From Tridacna crocea (taxonomy: Eukaryota; Mollusca; Bivalvia; Cardiida; Cardiidae): a stretch of 64,000 nucleotides of DNA. The DNA lies in contig OX031073.1 in assembly GCA_943736015.1 (NCBI GenBank), forward strand, positions 23,897,210 to 23,961,209, written 5' to 3'. Each line of letters starts with the position of its first letter. Position 1 is the first letter of the stretch. Of this stretch, positions 51,623-61,323 are shown piece by piece. A model generated the notes under the pieces. That model was given only the letters and a program-made list of their open reading frames with translations. It was not told where the DNA came from and did not search any database. A program made the position numbers and the translations under genes.

Positions 51623-51843
51623 CCCATTACCCAACGACAATATCTTAGACTGGTCCAAGTTGAAAGCATTTGCAGACGAGAAAATAAAAGTGACTGAAAA
51701 TTTGAAACTTGTTTTGTGAAGGGTAGAAAACATTGTGGGAAAAGGAGAAAATGCTGGTTACCAGCATTTTCTCCTTTTCCCACAATGTTTTCTAAAGGCT
51801 TCTTTTTCAGGCGCGTCAAAAGTAGGGATTGTGTGGTAATGGG
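51623..51843 (-). mobile_element. TTAA-hairpin family A MITE, full length
   Basis: It is 221 bp with a perfect hairpin. TTAA 51619-51622; right TTAA 51844-51847 is shared with the next element. Confidence 0.93.
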
Positions 51844-51847
51844 TTAA

Positions 51848-52375
51848 AGGGGGCATTTAGGATTTTCACATCACACCAAATTGAAAAAAAAAATATATAT
51901 ATCACTGAAATTTATATGACAAAACAATACAAATCATCAATAATTAAGAATCATAAAACTACAAAAAAAAATTGATGGTATTCCCTTAAAAGGCTACGTA
52001 GCCTCTTAAGCTATTTTTAGATTTCGCGCCAAAAATCAATAAAGCATTGTGGGAATGCCAAGTGACTGGCACGTGACTAATAACGTTTAAATTCCATTAC
52101 ATAACAAACATGTAATAATTATTTTCCATAATGTCTTCTTCGGACGGATGTTTGAAGCTTTGTCTGTGTTTTAATGTATTTGAATGAGAGAATTGATAAT
52201 CTAAAAATAGAACGTGTCTCCCGTTGGTGTCAACCTGGTCCATAATAAATCTCTAATTTCTCGTGTTAATCGGATAGTTTTCGACTGCTGGGGTTTTATG
52301 AACGCAAATTAAAAGGCTATGGGAGTATAAGGATGATTTATTTTCATTTTTGTCCCAAAATCTGAAGGGCCACCT
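51848..52375 (-). mobile_element. 528-bp TTAA element, Kolobok-like
   Basis: It is the inverted counterpart of 16091. Ends AGGGGGCA and GGCCACCT; shares TTAA on both sides with neighbours. Contains GGCTACGTAGCC. Confidence 0.78.
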
Positions 52376-52379
52376 TTAA

Positions 52380-52572
52380 ACTATTCACCATACGAAATTT
52401 TTTGGATGGGCTGAAAGTGAAAGCATTTGCAGATCTTAGTAATTCAATGTGGCAAAATTAATGACAATTGTCCCTAAGAAGGGCAGAAAAGAGTTTGAAG
52501 AAAGAGGAAATGCTTGTTACCAATATTTTGCTTTTTTCCACAATGTTTTCTCGAGCTTTCTTTCCTGGGTTG
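52380..52572 (-). mobile_element. family A MITE, diverged
   Basis: It lies between shared TTAA 52376-52379 and 52573-52576. GCTTGTTACCAATATT shows a weakened hairpin. Confidence 0.72.
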
Positions 52573-52576
52573 GTTA

Positions 52577-52798
52577 ACCCTTTACCCCATAAGGCATTTC
52601 TATGGTATCTCTAATTGACGCTAAATAACAGCAAGGTTAAAGCCGTTTCTTAGGTGTATTCGACGCCTTTTGATTGTGTAGAAAACATTGTGGCAAAAGG
52701 TGAAATTGCTCGTCATGAGCAATTTCACCTTTTGCCACAATGTTTTCCCAAGGCTCCTACAAGCAATGTTTAGAAATGAGTATCTGTGGAGTAAAGGG
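52577..52798 (-). mobile_element. TTAA-hairpin family B MITE
   Basis: It is 222 bp between TTAA 52573-52576 and 52799-52802. Centre CTCGTCATGAG. Fourth member of a chain of TTAA elements. Confidence 0.92.
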
Positions 52799-53060
52799 TT
52801 AAAACTTTGAATTGTGGGGAAAAGGCCCAACTCTTTTTAAGATAGAACAGAAGTTTATGACAAGACAAGTACACAGCTGTACATAGTCACAAAAAGAAGC
52901 ATATACAAGTGTATAAACATGAAATAATAATAGATGTAGAGTGCATGACTGACAATAAAAGGACCTAAAATTTAAGTTTTACTTGATTATGCCTCACAAA
53001 TATTTTGCCTATTGAACACTAGGTATACAAACCAAAATGAAACAAAGCAAACAAACATAA

Positions 53061-54155
53061 ACAAGAGGACCATGATGGTCCTATGTTGCTCACCTGAGTA
53101 CTAAGCAGTAAAGGTCTAAATGAAAATTCTTCTTTTCCGACAAGATCATTGTGTCATATTTGGTAGAGGTCCACTAGAAGATGCTACATAATGAAATATC
53201 AATGCTCTAGGATTTCCAGTTTCAGAGAAAAATATTTGAAAGTTTTCCTTCTTTGTTCCTATGTTTCAAACTTGTGACCCCCGAGGCTGGACCAGTTTGG
53301 ACCCCAGGGACATCATGTGAACAAACTTGGTAGAGGTCAACTAGCAGATGCTTCATACCAAATATCAAAGCTCTATTCCATCTTGTTTCAGAGAATAAGA
53401 TTTTTAAAGTTTCCCTTCTTTGTTCCCATGTTTCAAACTTGTGACCCTCGGGGCAGGGCCAGTCTTGACCCCAGGGGCTCATATGAACAATCTTGGTGGA
53501 GGTTCACTAGGAGATGCTACATACCAAATATCAAAGCATTGCCCCTTCTAGTTTCATAGAAAAGAATGTTAAAGTTTTCCTTCTTTGTTCCTATGTTTCA
53601 AACTTGTGATCCCTGGGGCGGGGCCAGTTTTGACCCCAGGGGCATCACATGAACAATCTTGGTAGAGGTCCACTAGGAGATGCTACATACCAAATATCAA
53701 AGCTCTGACCCTTCTGGTTTTAGAGAAGAAGATTTTTAAAGTTTTGCTTCTTTGTTGCTATGTTTTAAACTTGTGACCCCAAGGGCAGTGCCAGTTTTGA
53801 CCCCAAGGGCATCATATGAACAATCTTGGTAAAGGTCCACTAGGAGATGCTACATACCAAATATCAAAGCTCTGCGCCTTCTAGTTTCAGAGAAGATTTT
53901 TAAAGATTTTGCCATTTTTTTCCTTTTGGTTGCCATGGCAACCAAAGTTATGTGTGAAATTCAATCTCTTGAACAACTTTGGCAGAGCTTCACCCAAGGA
54001 ACATCATTGCCAAATTTCATCAAGATATTGGCCCAGTGGTTTAGGAGGAGAAGATATTTAAAGAAATTATGGACGACACACGACGCATGACGCACGACGG
54101 ACAGTGGGCAATCACAAAAGCTCACCTTGAGCACTTTGTGCTCAGGTGAGTTAAA
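53061..54155 (+). mobile_element. Helentron/HINE-like element with tandem core
   Basis: It starts ACAAGA then GGACCATGATGGTCC. About five units of 170 bp (CTTCTTTGTTCCTATGTTTC, AACTTGTGACCCC, GGTAGAGGTCCACTAG). It ends GAGCACTTTGTGCTC then AGGTGAG. GCTCACCTGAG (53088) pairs with CTCAGGTGAG (54141). Class inferred. Confidence 0.7.
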
Positions 54156-54250
54156 AAGTAAAGTATTTTGGACATTTTAGGCTTTAAAAGACAACAGAAC
54201 AGAAGTTTATACTTGACCAAGTTTAAACCATTTTGAAGACAACAAATTTA

Positions 54251-54395
54251 CCCATTACGACACAATCCCTAGTTATAATGTCCCTGACAGATTAGACTTT
54301 TGAAAACATTACAGTAAAAGAAGAAAATGCTTGTAACCAGCATTTTCTCTTTTTCACATCATGTTTTCAACCAAATTAAAGAGAGAAATCACCCT
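54251..54395 (+). mobile_element. family A MITE, right half missing
   Basis: Left terminus and hairpin (GCTTGTAACCAGC) remain. It is cut at TTAA 54396-54399. Confidence 0.7.
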
Positions 54396-54399
54396 TTAA

Positions 54400-54620
54400 C
54401 TCATTACCACACAATCCCTATCTTTAACGACCCAGACGAAGATTAAGCTTCTGAAAACATTGAGAGAAAAGGAGAAAATGCTGGTAACCAGCATTTTCTC
54501 CTTTTCCCACAATGTCTTCTATTCTATCATAGACAGAAATCATTATTTGAGCTACATTTGATTTGTCGTCTGCAAATACTTTCAATTCCGTCAGGTCCTA
54601 CATTGTCATTTGGTAACGAG
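54400..54620 (+). mobile_element. TTAA-hairpin family A MITE, full length
   Basis: It is 221 bp between TTAA 54396-54399 and 54621-54624; the latter is shared. Confidence 0.9.
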
Positions 54621-54624
54621 TTAA

Positions 54625-54847
54625 CTCATTACCAAAGCACAAAATTTTAAGGTTTGCCAAAATTGAAAGCATTTGCAGACGACAAAACAAATGTGGCTCA
54701 AAAATAGAAATTTGACTTGAGTAGGGGAGAAAATATAGTGGGAAAAAGAGAAAATGCTGGTTACAAGAATTTTCTCCTTTTCCTGCAATGTTTTCCAAAG
54801 GCTTCTTTCTCGGGGTCATTAAAAGTCGCGATGACGTGGTAATGGGT
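54625..54847 (-). mobile_element. TTAA-hairpin family A MITE
   Basis: It is opposite to its left neighbour, sharing one TTAA. Right TTAA 54848-54851. Hairpin GGTTACAAGAAT is damaged. Confidence 0.87.
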
Positions 54848-54859
54848 TTAACAACATTA

Positions 54860-55040
54860 AATTGTGTCTACAAATGCTTTCATTTTAGTGCAGTCCAAAA
54901 TTTTGTCCTTTGGTAAAGAATTATGTGTTATTCAAATCATGGTCTTTGTCTACAATATGGCAGAAATCATAGTGGAAAAAGAAGAAAAAGCTGGATGTCA
55001 GTATTAACTCCTTTTCCCACAAAAAGCTGTCTTCTTCAGT
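54860..55040 (+). mobile_element. family A fragments
   Basis: A right-end piece (to TTTGGTAAAGAATTA) is followed by a hairpin remnant (GCTGGATGTCAGT). Confidence 0.55.
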
Positions 55041-55047
55041 AATTTAA

Positions 55048-55266
55048 CTCATTACCAGACGACAAAATTTTAGTTTTGTCCAAACTGAAAGCATTTGCAG
55101 ATGACAAAATAAAAGTGACTGAAAATTTGAAATTTGTTTTGTGAAGGGTAGAAAGCATTGTGGGAAAAGGAGAAAATGCTGGTTACCAGCATTTTCTCCT
55201 TTTTCCACAATGTTTTCTAAAGGCTTCTTTCTAAGGTTCGTCAAAAGTAGGGATTGTGTGATAATA
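55048..55266 (-). mobile_element. TTAA-hairpin family A MITE
   Basis: Left TTAA 55044-55047. The right terminus is cut at GTGTGATAAT. Confidence 0.85.
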
Positions 55267-55372
55267 TTTCACTGCTAAATAAACAAGTGACACTTTTTCA
55301 AAGGCCAACTAAATACAGCTTAACTGCAAGATGGAGAACCACTTTGGTCATAATCTAGAATAAAGTAGTGGA

Positions 55373-55430
55373 AGTGTAGATCAGAGATCAGACTGCATGT
55401 TCAGTGCAGTCTGATCTTGATGCACACTGT
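55373..55430. repeat. dispersed short palindrome
   Basis: AGTGTAGATCAGAGATCAG faces CTGATCTTGATGCACACT around ACTGCATGTTCAGTGCAGT. Confidence 0.75.
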
Positions 55431-55477
55431 CCTCAAAAGCAGTAATGAAAGAATTAAAAGTCTGTACTCTTTGATAA

Positions 55478-55692
55478 CCTTTCCCAAACAATCCTTGGCT
55501 TTAATGACCCTGAGAAAGAAACTTTTTGAAAACATTGTGGGAAAAGGAGAAAATGCTGGTAACCAGCATTTTCTTCTTTTCCCACAGTGTTTTCTACCCT
55601 TTTGGAATCAAATTTAAGTTTTAGAGTTACATTTATTCTGTCTTCTGCAAGTGTTTTCAATTTGGACCAGTCTAAAATTTTGTTGTTTGGTA
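55478..55692 (+). mobile_element. TTAA-hairpin family A MITE
   Basis: Left site ATAA; right TTAA 55693-55696 lies a few bases early (GTTTGGTATTAA). Confidence 0.83.
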
Positions 55693-55852
55693 TTAAAAGA
55701 GATAAAGAGCTAAATGTCTAGGGGTAGATTCCTGAGTTTCATGTCCGCTAATCGGTTGGAAAATGATCCCCAATCTTTCTTTTCCCCCCCTCTCTAACCC
55801 TTTAACGAGCCTGTGTTTAAATGGATTGACAAAAGAGCCTTTTCAATAAGAT

Positions 55853-56125
55853 AAGCCCGCACGGGTGGCTTAGTGGTGAGCGTGTCAGACCCATGACCTG
55901 GTGGTTGTGAGTTCGATACCCTGTTGAGGCGAACTTTCTTTCCGGCGTATTTTCGCCTCTCACCTCTGCTGAAGCATGTGAGAAAAGTAGTCGGTGGCTT
56001 TGGAAAGAAAGTTGTGTAAGTACCGGTATGAGAAAGCCAGCAAACACATGTGCGTCGCCGACCGCCATGATATGACCTTAGCTGTTAAAGTGGCGTTAAA
56101 CCCCAGTACAACCAACCAAATCAAT
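55853..56125 (+). mobile_element. tRNA-derived SINE, near full length
   Basis: Head: GGGTGGCTTAGTGGTGAGCG (A box) and GTGAGTTCGATACCC (B box). Body: CACCTCTGCTGAAGCATGTG, GGCTTTGGAAAGAAAGTTG. End: GTTAAAGTGGCGTTAAACCC then an ACCAACCAAATC tail. It is the best copy of its family here. The family name is not assigned. Confidence 0.8.
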
Positions 56126-56698
56126 AAGATAAATAATGTGGTAACTGGAGAAAAATTAATACTGGTGACCTGCATTTTTCTTTTTTCACCACATTGTTTT
56201 TTTATGCCTTTATGCCTTGCCAGACCATTCCATAATTTTTAAAACCCTTGACATATGCTTACTACAGCATGGTAAAAGGACATCCTCGGATACCCCAGCG
56301 TCTCCCTATTTGCTACGCTACATCGACCCCTGGGACAATTGACTAATAAAACTTTGAATCAGCCGCCGAAAAACGATACGAAACGTCATAGCGTACAGTC
56401 CACTCGCCCATCACAAAATGATGATGGAACCAATGAAAAGCCAGCATTCGGCCAGCGGTAAAGCGAGGGAAATTAAATTAATTGTCCCAGGGGTCGATGT
56501 AGCATAGCAAATAGGGATACCCGGGGGTATCCGAGGATGGTAAAAGGATAAATACTTGTAGCATGCATTTTTCGATTTCCCACAATGTTTTCTGTCCTTT
56601 GCATGTTTCATCATTTGAGATACATTAAAAACTGTCTTCTGCAAAATCTGTAATACATGTACTTTCAAATAGGTTCAGTAAAAAATTGTACTGTTTGG
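56126..56698 (+). mobile_element. decayed family A sequence split by a MULE-like MITE
   Basis: GCCTTGCCAGACCATTCC before and AGCATGCATTTTTCGATTTCC after the insertion look like left and right parts. Right TTAA 56699-56702. Confidence 0.5.
56281..56539. mobile_element. MULE-like MITE, second family
   Basis: It is 259 bp. Long inverted ends start CATCCTCGGATACCC and include TTTGCTACGCTACATCGACC / ATTGTCCCAGGGGTCG. A perfect 9-bp duplication, GTAAAAGGA, flanks it. Confidence 0.9.
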
Positions 56699-56702
56699 TT
56701 AA

Positions 56703-56931
56703 CCCTTTACCAACCGACAAAATTTTAGACTGGTTGAAACTGAGTGTACTTGCAGATGATGAAATGAACATAACTCAAAATGTGAAATATGTTCCCAGAA
56801 GGATAGAAAACATTGCGGGAAAAGGAGAAAATGCTGGTTACCAGCATTTTCTCCTTTTCCAACAATGTTATCAAAACACTTCTTTTCCAAGGTCGTGTAA
56901 AACCAGGAATTGTTTGTGAAAGGGTAAAGGG
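56703..56931 (-). mobile_element. TTAA-hairpin family A MITE
   Basis: It lies between TTAA 56699-56702 and 56932-56935. The right tip carries a small duplication (GAAAGGGTAAAGGG). Confidence 0.87.
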
Positions 56932-56992
56932 TTAACAGCCGTATCTTATTCTTAGAGTCACATTCAGTTTGTCCTTGGCAAAATGCTCTTAA

Positions 56993-57218
56993 CACATACT
57001 TTACCACACGACAAAAGTTTTAGACTGGTCCAAATTGAAAGCATTTGCAGACGACAAAATAAATCTGATTCAAAAATTAAAATTTGCCCTGGGAAGAGTA
57101 GAAAACATTGTGGGAAAAGGATAAAATGCTGGTTACTAGCATTTTTTCCTTTTCATACAATGTTTTCAAAAGCCTCCTTTTTCAGGGTCATTAAAAGTCA
57201 GGATTGTGTGGTAAAGGA
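56993..57218 (-). mobile_element. TTAA-hairpin family A MITE
   Basis: It lies between TTAA 56989-56992 and 57219-57222, 226 bp. The preceding 50 bp is a family A right-half scrap. Confidence 0.88.
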
Positions 57219-57222
57219 TTAA

Positions 57223-58049
57223 CTAGGACAAGTCTAGAATTTTATGGTCAGATAAGAAGTTAAAAGGTCAAAGGGTTAATTCCTAAGTTTCATGTCAACA
57301 AAGCTGTTGAAAAATGATCCCACATTCTTCTTCTAGTTCTGCGTGTTTTCACGCATGTCACGCTACTTAGCTGCAGTAACATGACATTTTCACTCTGCAA
57401 ATGCTATAGCCTTGCGGTTTGTTGGTTCACGGTGGTTATGGTCCAATCAAGAAAAACGCAAAATTTTCACAGGGTATAGAATAAATCACCAAATAATTTT
57501 CTAATTTCATCTTTTAGTTAGTGTAATAGAAAATATGATGTAGTTTCATCTAGACATTCAAAAGAAAATCAACCTTGACCTTCACCACTGTCCCAGAGCC
57601 ATTCTGAAATTCATGCATGTTACTTCGATGGTTTTCATAAAAAAAAAAAATCAATACAACTCGATATAGGGGGTGGGGTAAATAGTGTTAAGCATGTTGG
57701 TGCCGATGGCATTGTTTTCACTTCCGGTACATTTTTCTTCCATTCTAATCTTTTATTTTGAAAAATGAAGTTGGTTGAGATACTGAAATGCTCAATTCAA
57801 GATATTTACAATCAAAATAGAGACCAGAAAAGCCGCTAGAGGGTGCCGATTTTTGCTATGACGGAAAATACTGATTACCTAAAAGCAATATGTACTGTGA
57901 ACCAACATGTCATGGCTATATACTTATACACACAAGGTCAAACAATTAGCTGCTGTTTAAGACTGTGCAAATCACGATGAGAAATTTTCAACCAATACAA
58001 AAAACCCAGAATTTTGATTCCTTATTTCATTTTGGCTGGAATATCTCAC
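57223..58049. other. non-repeat stretch, no gene supported
   Basis: Includes ACTTCCGGTACATTT near 57720 and a 24-codon frame near 57767. No splice evidence. Confidence 0.35.
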
Positions 58050-58095
58050 TACAGATTACACATTTGGTGCAGTCTGATCAAGATCTGCACTGTCC
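58050..58095. repeat. dispersed short palindrome, half
   Basis: GTGCAGTCTGATCAAGATCTGCACTG is a compact member of the family at 2435. Confidence 0.6.
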
Positions 58096-58211
58096 TCAAA
58101 AGTGTTTGGAGTAAAGCTCAGATGCTTAAGGCTTAATTCTTCATGATGCAGAAAATATTGGGCCTATCCATTTTGAATGCTTTTGTAGCTGACAAATCAA
58201 ACTTTGGTTGA

Positions 58212-58335
58212 CTCATTACCAAACGACAACATGTACAAATTGAAAGCATTTGCAGATGACGAAATAAACGTGACTGAAAATTTGAAATTTCTCTTGGGAA
58301 GGGAAGAAACATCTTGGAAAAAGGAGAAAATGCAC
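58212..58335 (-). mobile_element. family A MITE, truncated at hairpin
   Basis: Left half and left arm up to GAGAAAATGC. Left site TTGA. Tandem-core sequence follows. Confidence 0.72.
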
Positions 58336-59166
58336 TGATCCTAAATGTGACCTTTCTGTATATGAAGTCTGAAGTCACGAGCTTTCTTACTATGAAAGTT
58401 ATGCCCATACAAAAATCCAAAGTTAAATTTTACAAGGGGCAATAACTCAGAAAATAGTTGGAATAGAGTTATGGATCTTGTACACTGCACTTCTCCTTAA
58501 CCCTTCACCAAACAATCCCTGGTTTTTACGACCCTTAGATAAAGGCCTTTTGAAAACATTGTTGGAAAAGGAGAAAATGTTCATTACCGGCATTTTCTCC
58601 TTTTCCGACAATGTTTTCTACCCTACTGAAAACAAATTTCAGTTTTTTAATTTCGTTTATTTTGTCGTCTGCAAGCGCTTCCAAACTGAGCAAGTCTGAA
58701 ATTTTGTCGTTTGGTAAAGAGTTATTGTGATCTAGCTGTGTGTGAAGTTTGACGTTACTTGCTTTTTTACTTTGGAAGTTATGCCCTGGACAAAAATCCA
58801 AAGATAAATTTACAAAGGGCAATAACTCAAAAAATCAATGGAATATAGTTATGGTTTTTATACACTGCACTTCTCCTAAATGTGATCTATCTGTGTCTGG
58901 AGTTTGAAGCTTATATAATTTGGAAGTTATGCCCCGAACAGATATCCAAAGTTAAAATTTACAAAGGCCAATAACTTGAAAAATAACTAAAAAATAGTTG
59001 GAATAGAGTTATGGTTCTTGTACAATGCAGGTCTCTTCAATGTGATCTATCCATGTGTGAAGTTTAGAGTCACTGGCTCTTACACTTTGGAAGTTATTCT
59101 CCAGACAAGATTTCATGATGCACTGACGGACGGACAGAACCCCCCCTCTCCCCCCCCCCCCCCCAA
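58336..59166 (+). mobile_element. HINE-like tandem core with C/A tract, hosting a MITE
   Basis: Units (AAATGTGATCTATCTGTGT, GGAAGTTATGCCC, GGCAATAACTCA, GAGTTATGGTTCTTG) repeat about four times. It ends ACGGACGGACAG then C and A runs. A family A copy is inserted at 58501. Confidence 0.65.
58501..58721 (+). mobile_element. TTAA-hairpin family A MITE, reference copy with empty site
   Basis: This copy proves the target. The host reads CTTCTCCTTAA before and TTATTGTGATCT after, while the paralogous unit at 58871 reads CTTCTCCTAAATGTGATCT. So one TTAA became two (the right now TTAT). Family plan: TTAA; tip CCCWTTACCACACAATCCC; left flank GAGAAAGAAGCCTTT; a 67-bp palindrome with 33-bp arms (GAAAACATTGTGGG, AAAAGGAGAAAATGCTGG) and one central base, A on plus copies and T on minus copies; right flank TCGTCTGCAAATGC, AATTTGGACCAGTC; tip GTTTGGTAAAGAG; TTAA. 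TTAA plus CCC tips fits piggyBac-type elements. No coding capacity, so transposase must act in trans. Confidence 0.95.
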
Positions 59167-59190
59167 AAAAAAAAAAAAAAAAAAAAAAAA
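59141..59190 (+). repeat. C run followed by A run
   Basis: About 24 C-rich bases then about 26 A. Confidence 0.95.
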
Positions 59191-59408
59191 ATTCATTTGT
59201 GTGGGGGTATAATTATTTCATTTGTAAGGAGTGGCCTCAATACTCAATAATTTCATGATAAATTCTTTTTCACGTTTTCACAGCATGCAGTATTTCTAAC
59301 AAGGTAAACAAAAATCGAGGACATTTTAGGGAATAAAATCAAGGACATTTTAAGATAAAATAGGCATGGTCAAATTGTTTTCAAAACAACAACATAAAAA
59401 TATGTCCA

Positions 59409-59632
59409 CCCTTTACCACACAATCCCGACTTTTAATGAGCCTGAGAAAGACACCTTTTGAAAACTTTGTGGAAAAAAAGGAGAAAATGCTGATAACCAG
59501 CATTTTCTCCTTTTCTTGCAATGTTTTCTTCCCGTCCTAATAGAAATTTCAAATTTTCAGTTACTTTTACTTTGTCTCCTGCAGATAGTTTTTAATTTGG
59601 ACCAGTCTAAAATTTTGTCGTTTGGTAAAGAG
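59409..59632 (+). mobile_element. TTAA-hairpin family A MITE
   Basis: The left site has drifted (TCCA); right TTAA 59633-59636. Confidence 0.83.
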
Positions 59633-59741
59633 TTAACCAGCCATCTCAACAAATGATGTAAGCATGGTCAGAGTATTTTCAACAACAATACAAAAATAGA
59701 TTTCTTTCTTCCTCATCACAGAGAACCAAGAGACAAGACAA

Positions 59742-59946
59742 GATTACAGACTAGTTGAAACTGGAAGCATTTGCAAACAACAAAATAAATGTGACTGAAA
59801 AATTGAATTTTTTGGGGGGGAAGGGTAGAAAACATTGTGGGAAAAGGAGAAAATGCTGGTTATCAGCATTTTCTCCTTTTCCCACGATGTTTTCAAAGGG
59901 CTTTTTTTCTCAGGGTCGTTAAAAGTAGGGATTGTGTTGTAAAGAC
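59742..59946 (-). mobile_element. family A MITE, 5' truncated
   Basis: It starts ACAGACTAGTTGAAACTGG. A G run precedes the hairpin. Right TTAA 59947-59950, shared. Confidence 0.8.
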
Positions 59947-59950
59947 TTAA

Positions 59951-60109
59951 CAAATGTTTCCAAGTTTTAATGACCCTGAGAAAATCAACCTTTTGGGAAA
60001 GCAGCATTTCCTCCTTTTCCCACAAGGTTTTCTACATTTTCACAATTGTTATCATTTCTGCTAAATGTCTAATGTCATCTTTCAATTTCTGCCAGTCTAG
60101 AATTATGTC
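59951..60109 (+). mobile_element. family A MITE lacking the left arm
   Basis: CAACCTTTTGGGAAAGCAGC joins the left flank to the right arm. Right end is eroded. Confidence 0.6.
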
Positions 60110-60307
60110 ACCTCACTACATCCTGCAGTGGATTTTGTTAGTCATTGAGTAAACCACCTGTAAACCAGTCTTGGAAACACTGTATTAAAATAAGAAATGG
60201 CCATTTTATGTGTTCTAATCTTTCCCAAAATGACAAATTTTCGAATCTACAAAATTAAAAACATCTGAGGGACAATAAAAAATTCAAAATCAGTACAATG
60301 GAAAGAA

Positions 60308-60528
60308 CCCATTACCACACAATCCCTACTTTTGACGCCCCTGAAAAAGAAGCCTTTTGAAAACACTATGGGAAAAGGAGAAAATGCTGGTAACCAGAAT
60401 TTTCTCCTTTTCCCACACTGTTTTCTACCCTTCCCAGAACAAATTTCTATTTTTCAGTCATATTCATTTTGTTTTCTGCAAATGCTATCAATTTGGACCA
60501 GTCTAAAATTTTCTCGTTTGGTAAAGAG
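60308..60528 (+). mobile_element. TTAA-hairpin family A MITE, full length
   Basis: It is 221 bp. Left site AGAA, right TTAA 60529-60532. Outer arm has ACACTATGGG against CCCACACTGT. Confidence 0.88.
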
Positions 60529-60540
60529 TTAAGCATTTAA

Positions 60541-60762
60541 CCCTTTACCAAATGACAAAATTTTCCACTGGTCCAAACTGACAGCACTTGCAGATGACAA
60601 AATAAACGCAGCTCAAAAATTGATTTTTTTTTCCCAGCAGTATAGAAAACATTGTGGGAAAAGGAGAAAATGCTGGTTACCAGCATTTTCTCCTTTTCCC
60701 ACAAAGTTTTCAAAAGGCTTCCATCTTAGGGTCATAAAAACCTGAGATTGTTTGGTAAAGGT
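60541..60762 (-). mobile_element. TTAA-hairpin family A MITE
   Basis: It lies between TTAA 60537-60540 and 60763-60766. Right arm ACAAAGTTTTC is unmatched by left ACATTGT. Confidence 0.9.
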
Positions 60763-60838
60763 TTAAAGGGATGAAAGCATCCACTTACACACTCAGCATA
60801 CAAATAACTCCTGCCTGATAACTTTAGTAAACACTTAC

Positions 60839-60973
60839 AGATTTCTCTCCCTTGCTCACAAATGACAAGTACAGCCAAATCAATGAAGGAACCAGCTCCA
60901 GGGCAAATCTCTGCAACTCTTTCTCATTGGACCGATAAAACTCAAACAGCTGGTGACAGACCGGATCTAACAC
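60839..60973 (-). CDS. FAM126: hyccin (FAM126) exon, [14 protein letters not shown] region
   Basis: A 135-bp phase-0 exon lies between acceptor CGTATTTTAG and donor TCT|GTAAGTG on the minus strand. Its 45 codons contain [20 protein letters not shown], then [19 protein letters not shown] and GKGEKS-like polar end. This matches the hyccin motif [12 protein letters not shown] and the following LIW.YL helix of vertebrate FAM126A/B. Hyccin is an all-helical cytosolic scaffold that, with TTC7 and EFR3, holds PI4KA at the plasma membrane; loss of FAM126A in humans causes hypomyelination with cataract. No repeat lies within the exon; family A copies sit about 75 bp downstream and 120 bp upstream. Confidence 0.92.
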
Positions 60974-61098
60974 CTAAAATACGTCAAGAAAAAAAAAAGA
61001 GAATAAAATTAATGCTTTACAAAACAAAACTAACTTTCTTAGATTCCAAGGAGGACCGGCTCTCTCTATACTACACGATGCCGTCTCTAAATATTTAA

Positions 61099-61319
61099 CC
61101 CATTACCACACAATCCCTACTTTTGACGCCCCTGAGAAAGAAGACTTTTGAAAACACTGTGGGAAAAGGAGAAAATGCTGGTAACCAGCATTTTCTCCTT
61201 TTCCCACAGTGTTTTCTACCCTTTCCAGAACGAATTTCAATTTTCCAGTCACTTTTATTTTGTCGTCTGCAAATGCTTTCAATTTGGACCAGTCTGAAAT
61301 TTTGTTGTGAGGTAATGGG
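61099..61319 (+). mobile_element. TTAA-hairpin family A MITE, near-consensus
   Basis: It is 221 bp between TTAA 61095-61098 and 61320-61323. The palindrome at 61150-61216 has perfect 33-bp arms of the ACACTG/CAGTGT subtype. Confidence 0.95.
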
Positions 61320-61323
61320 TTAA

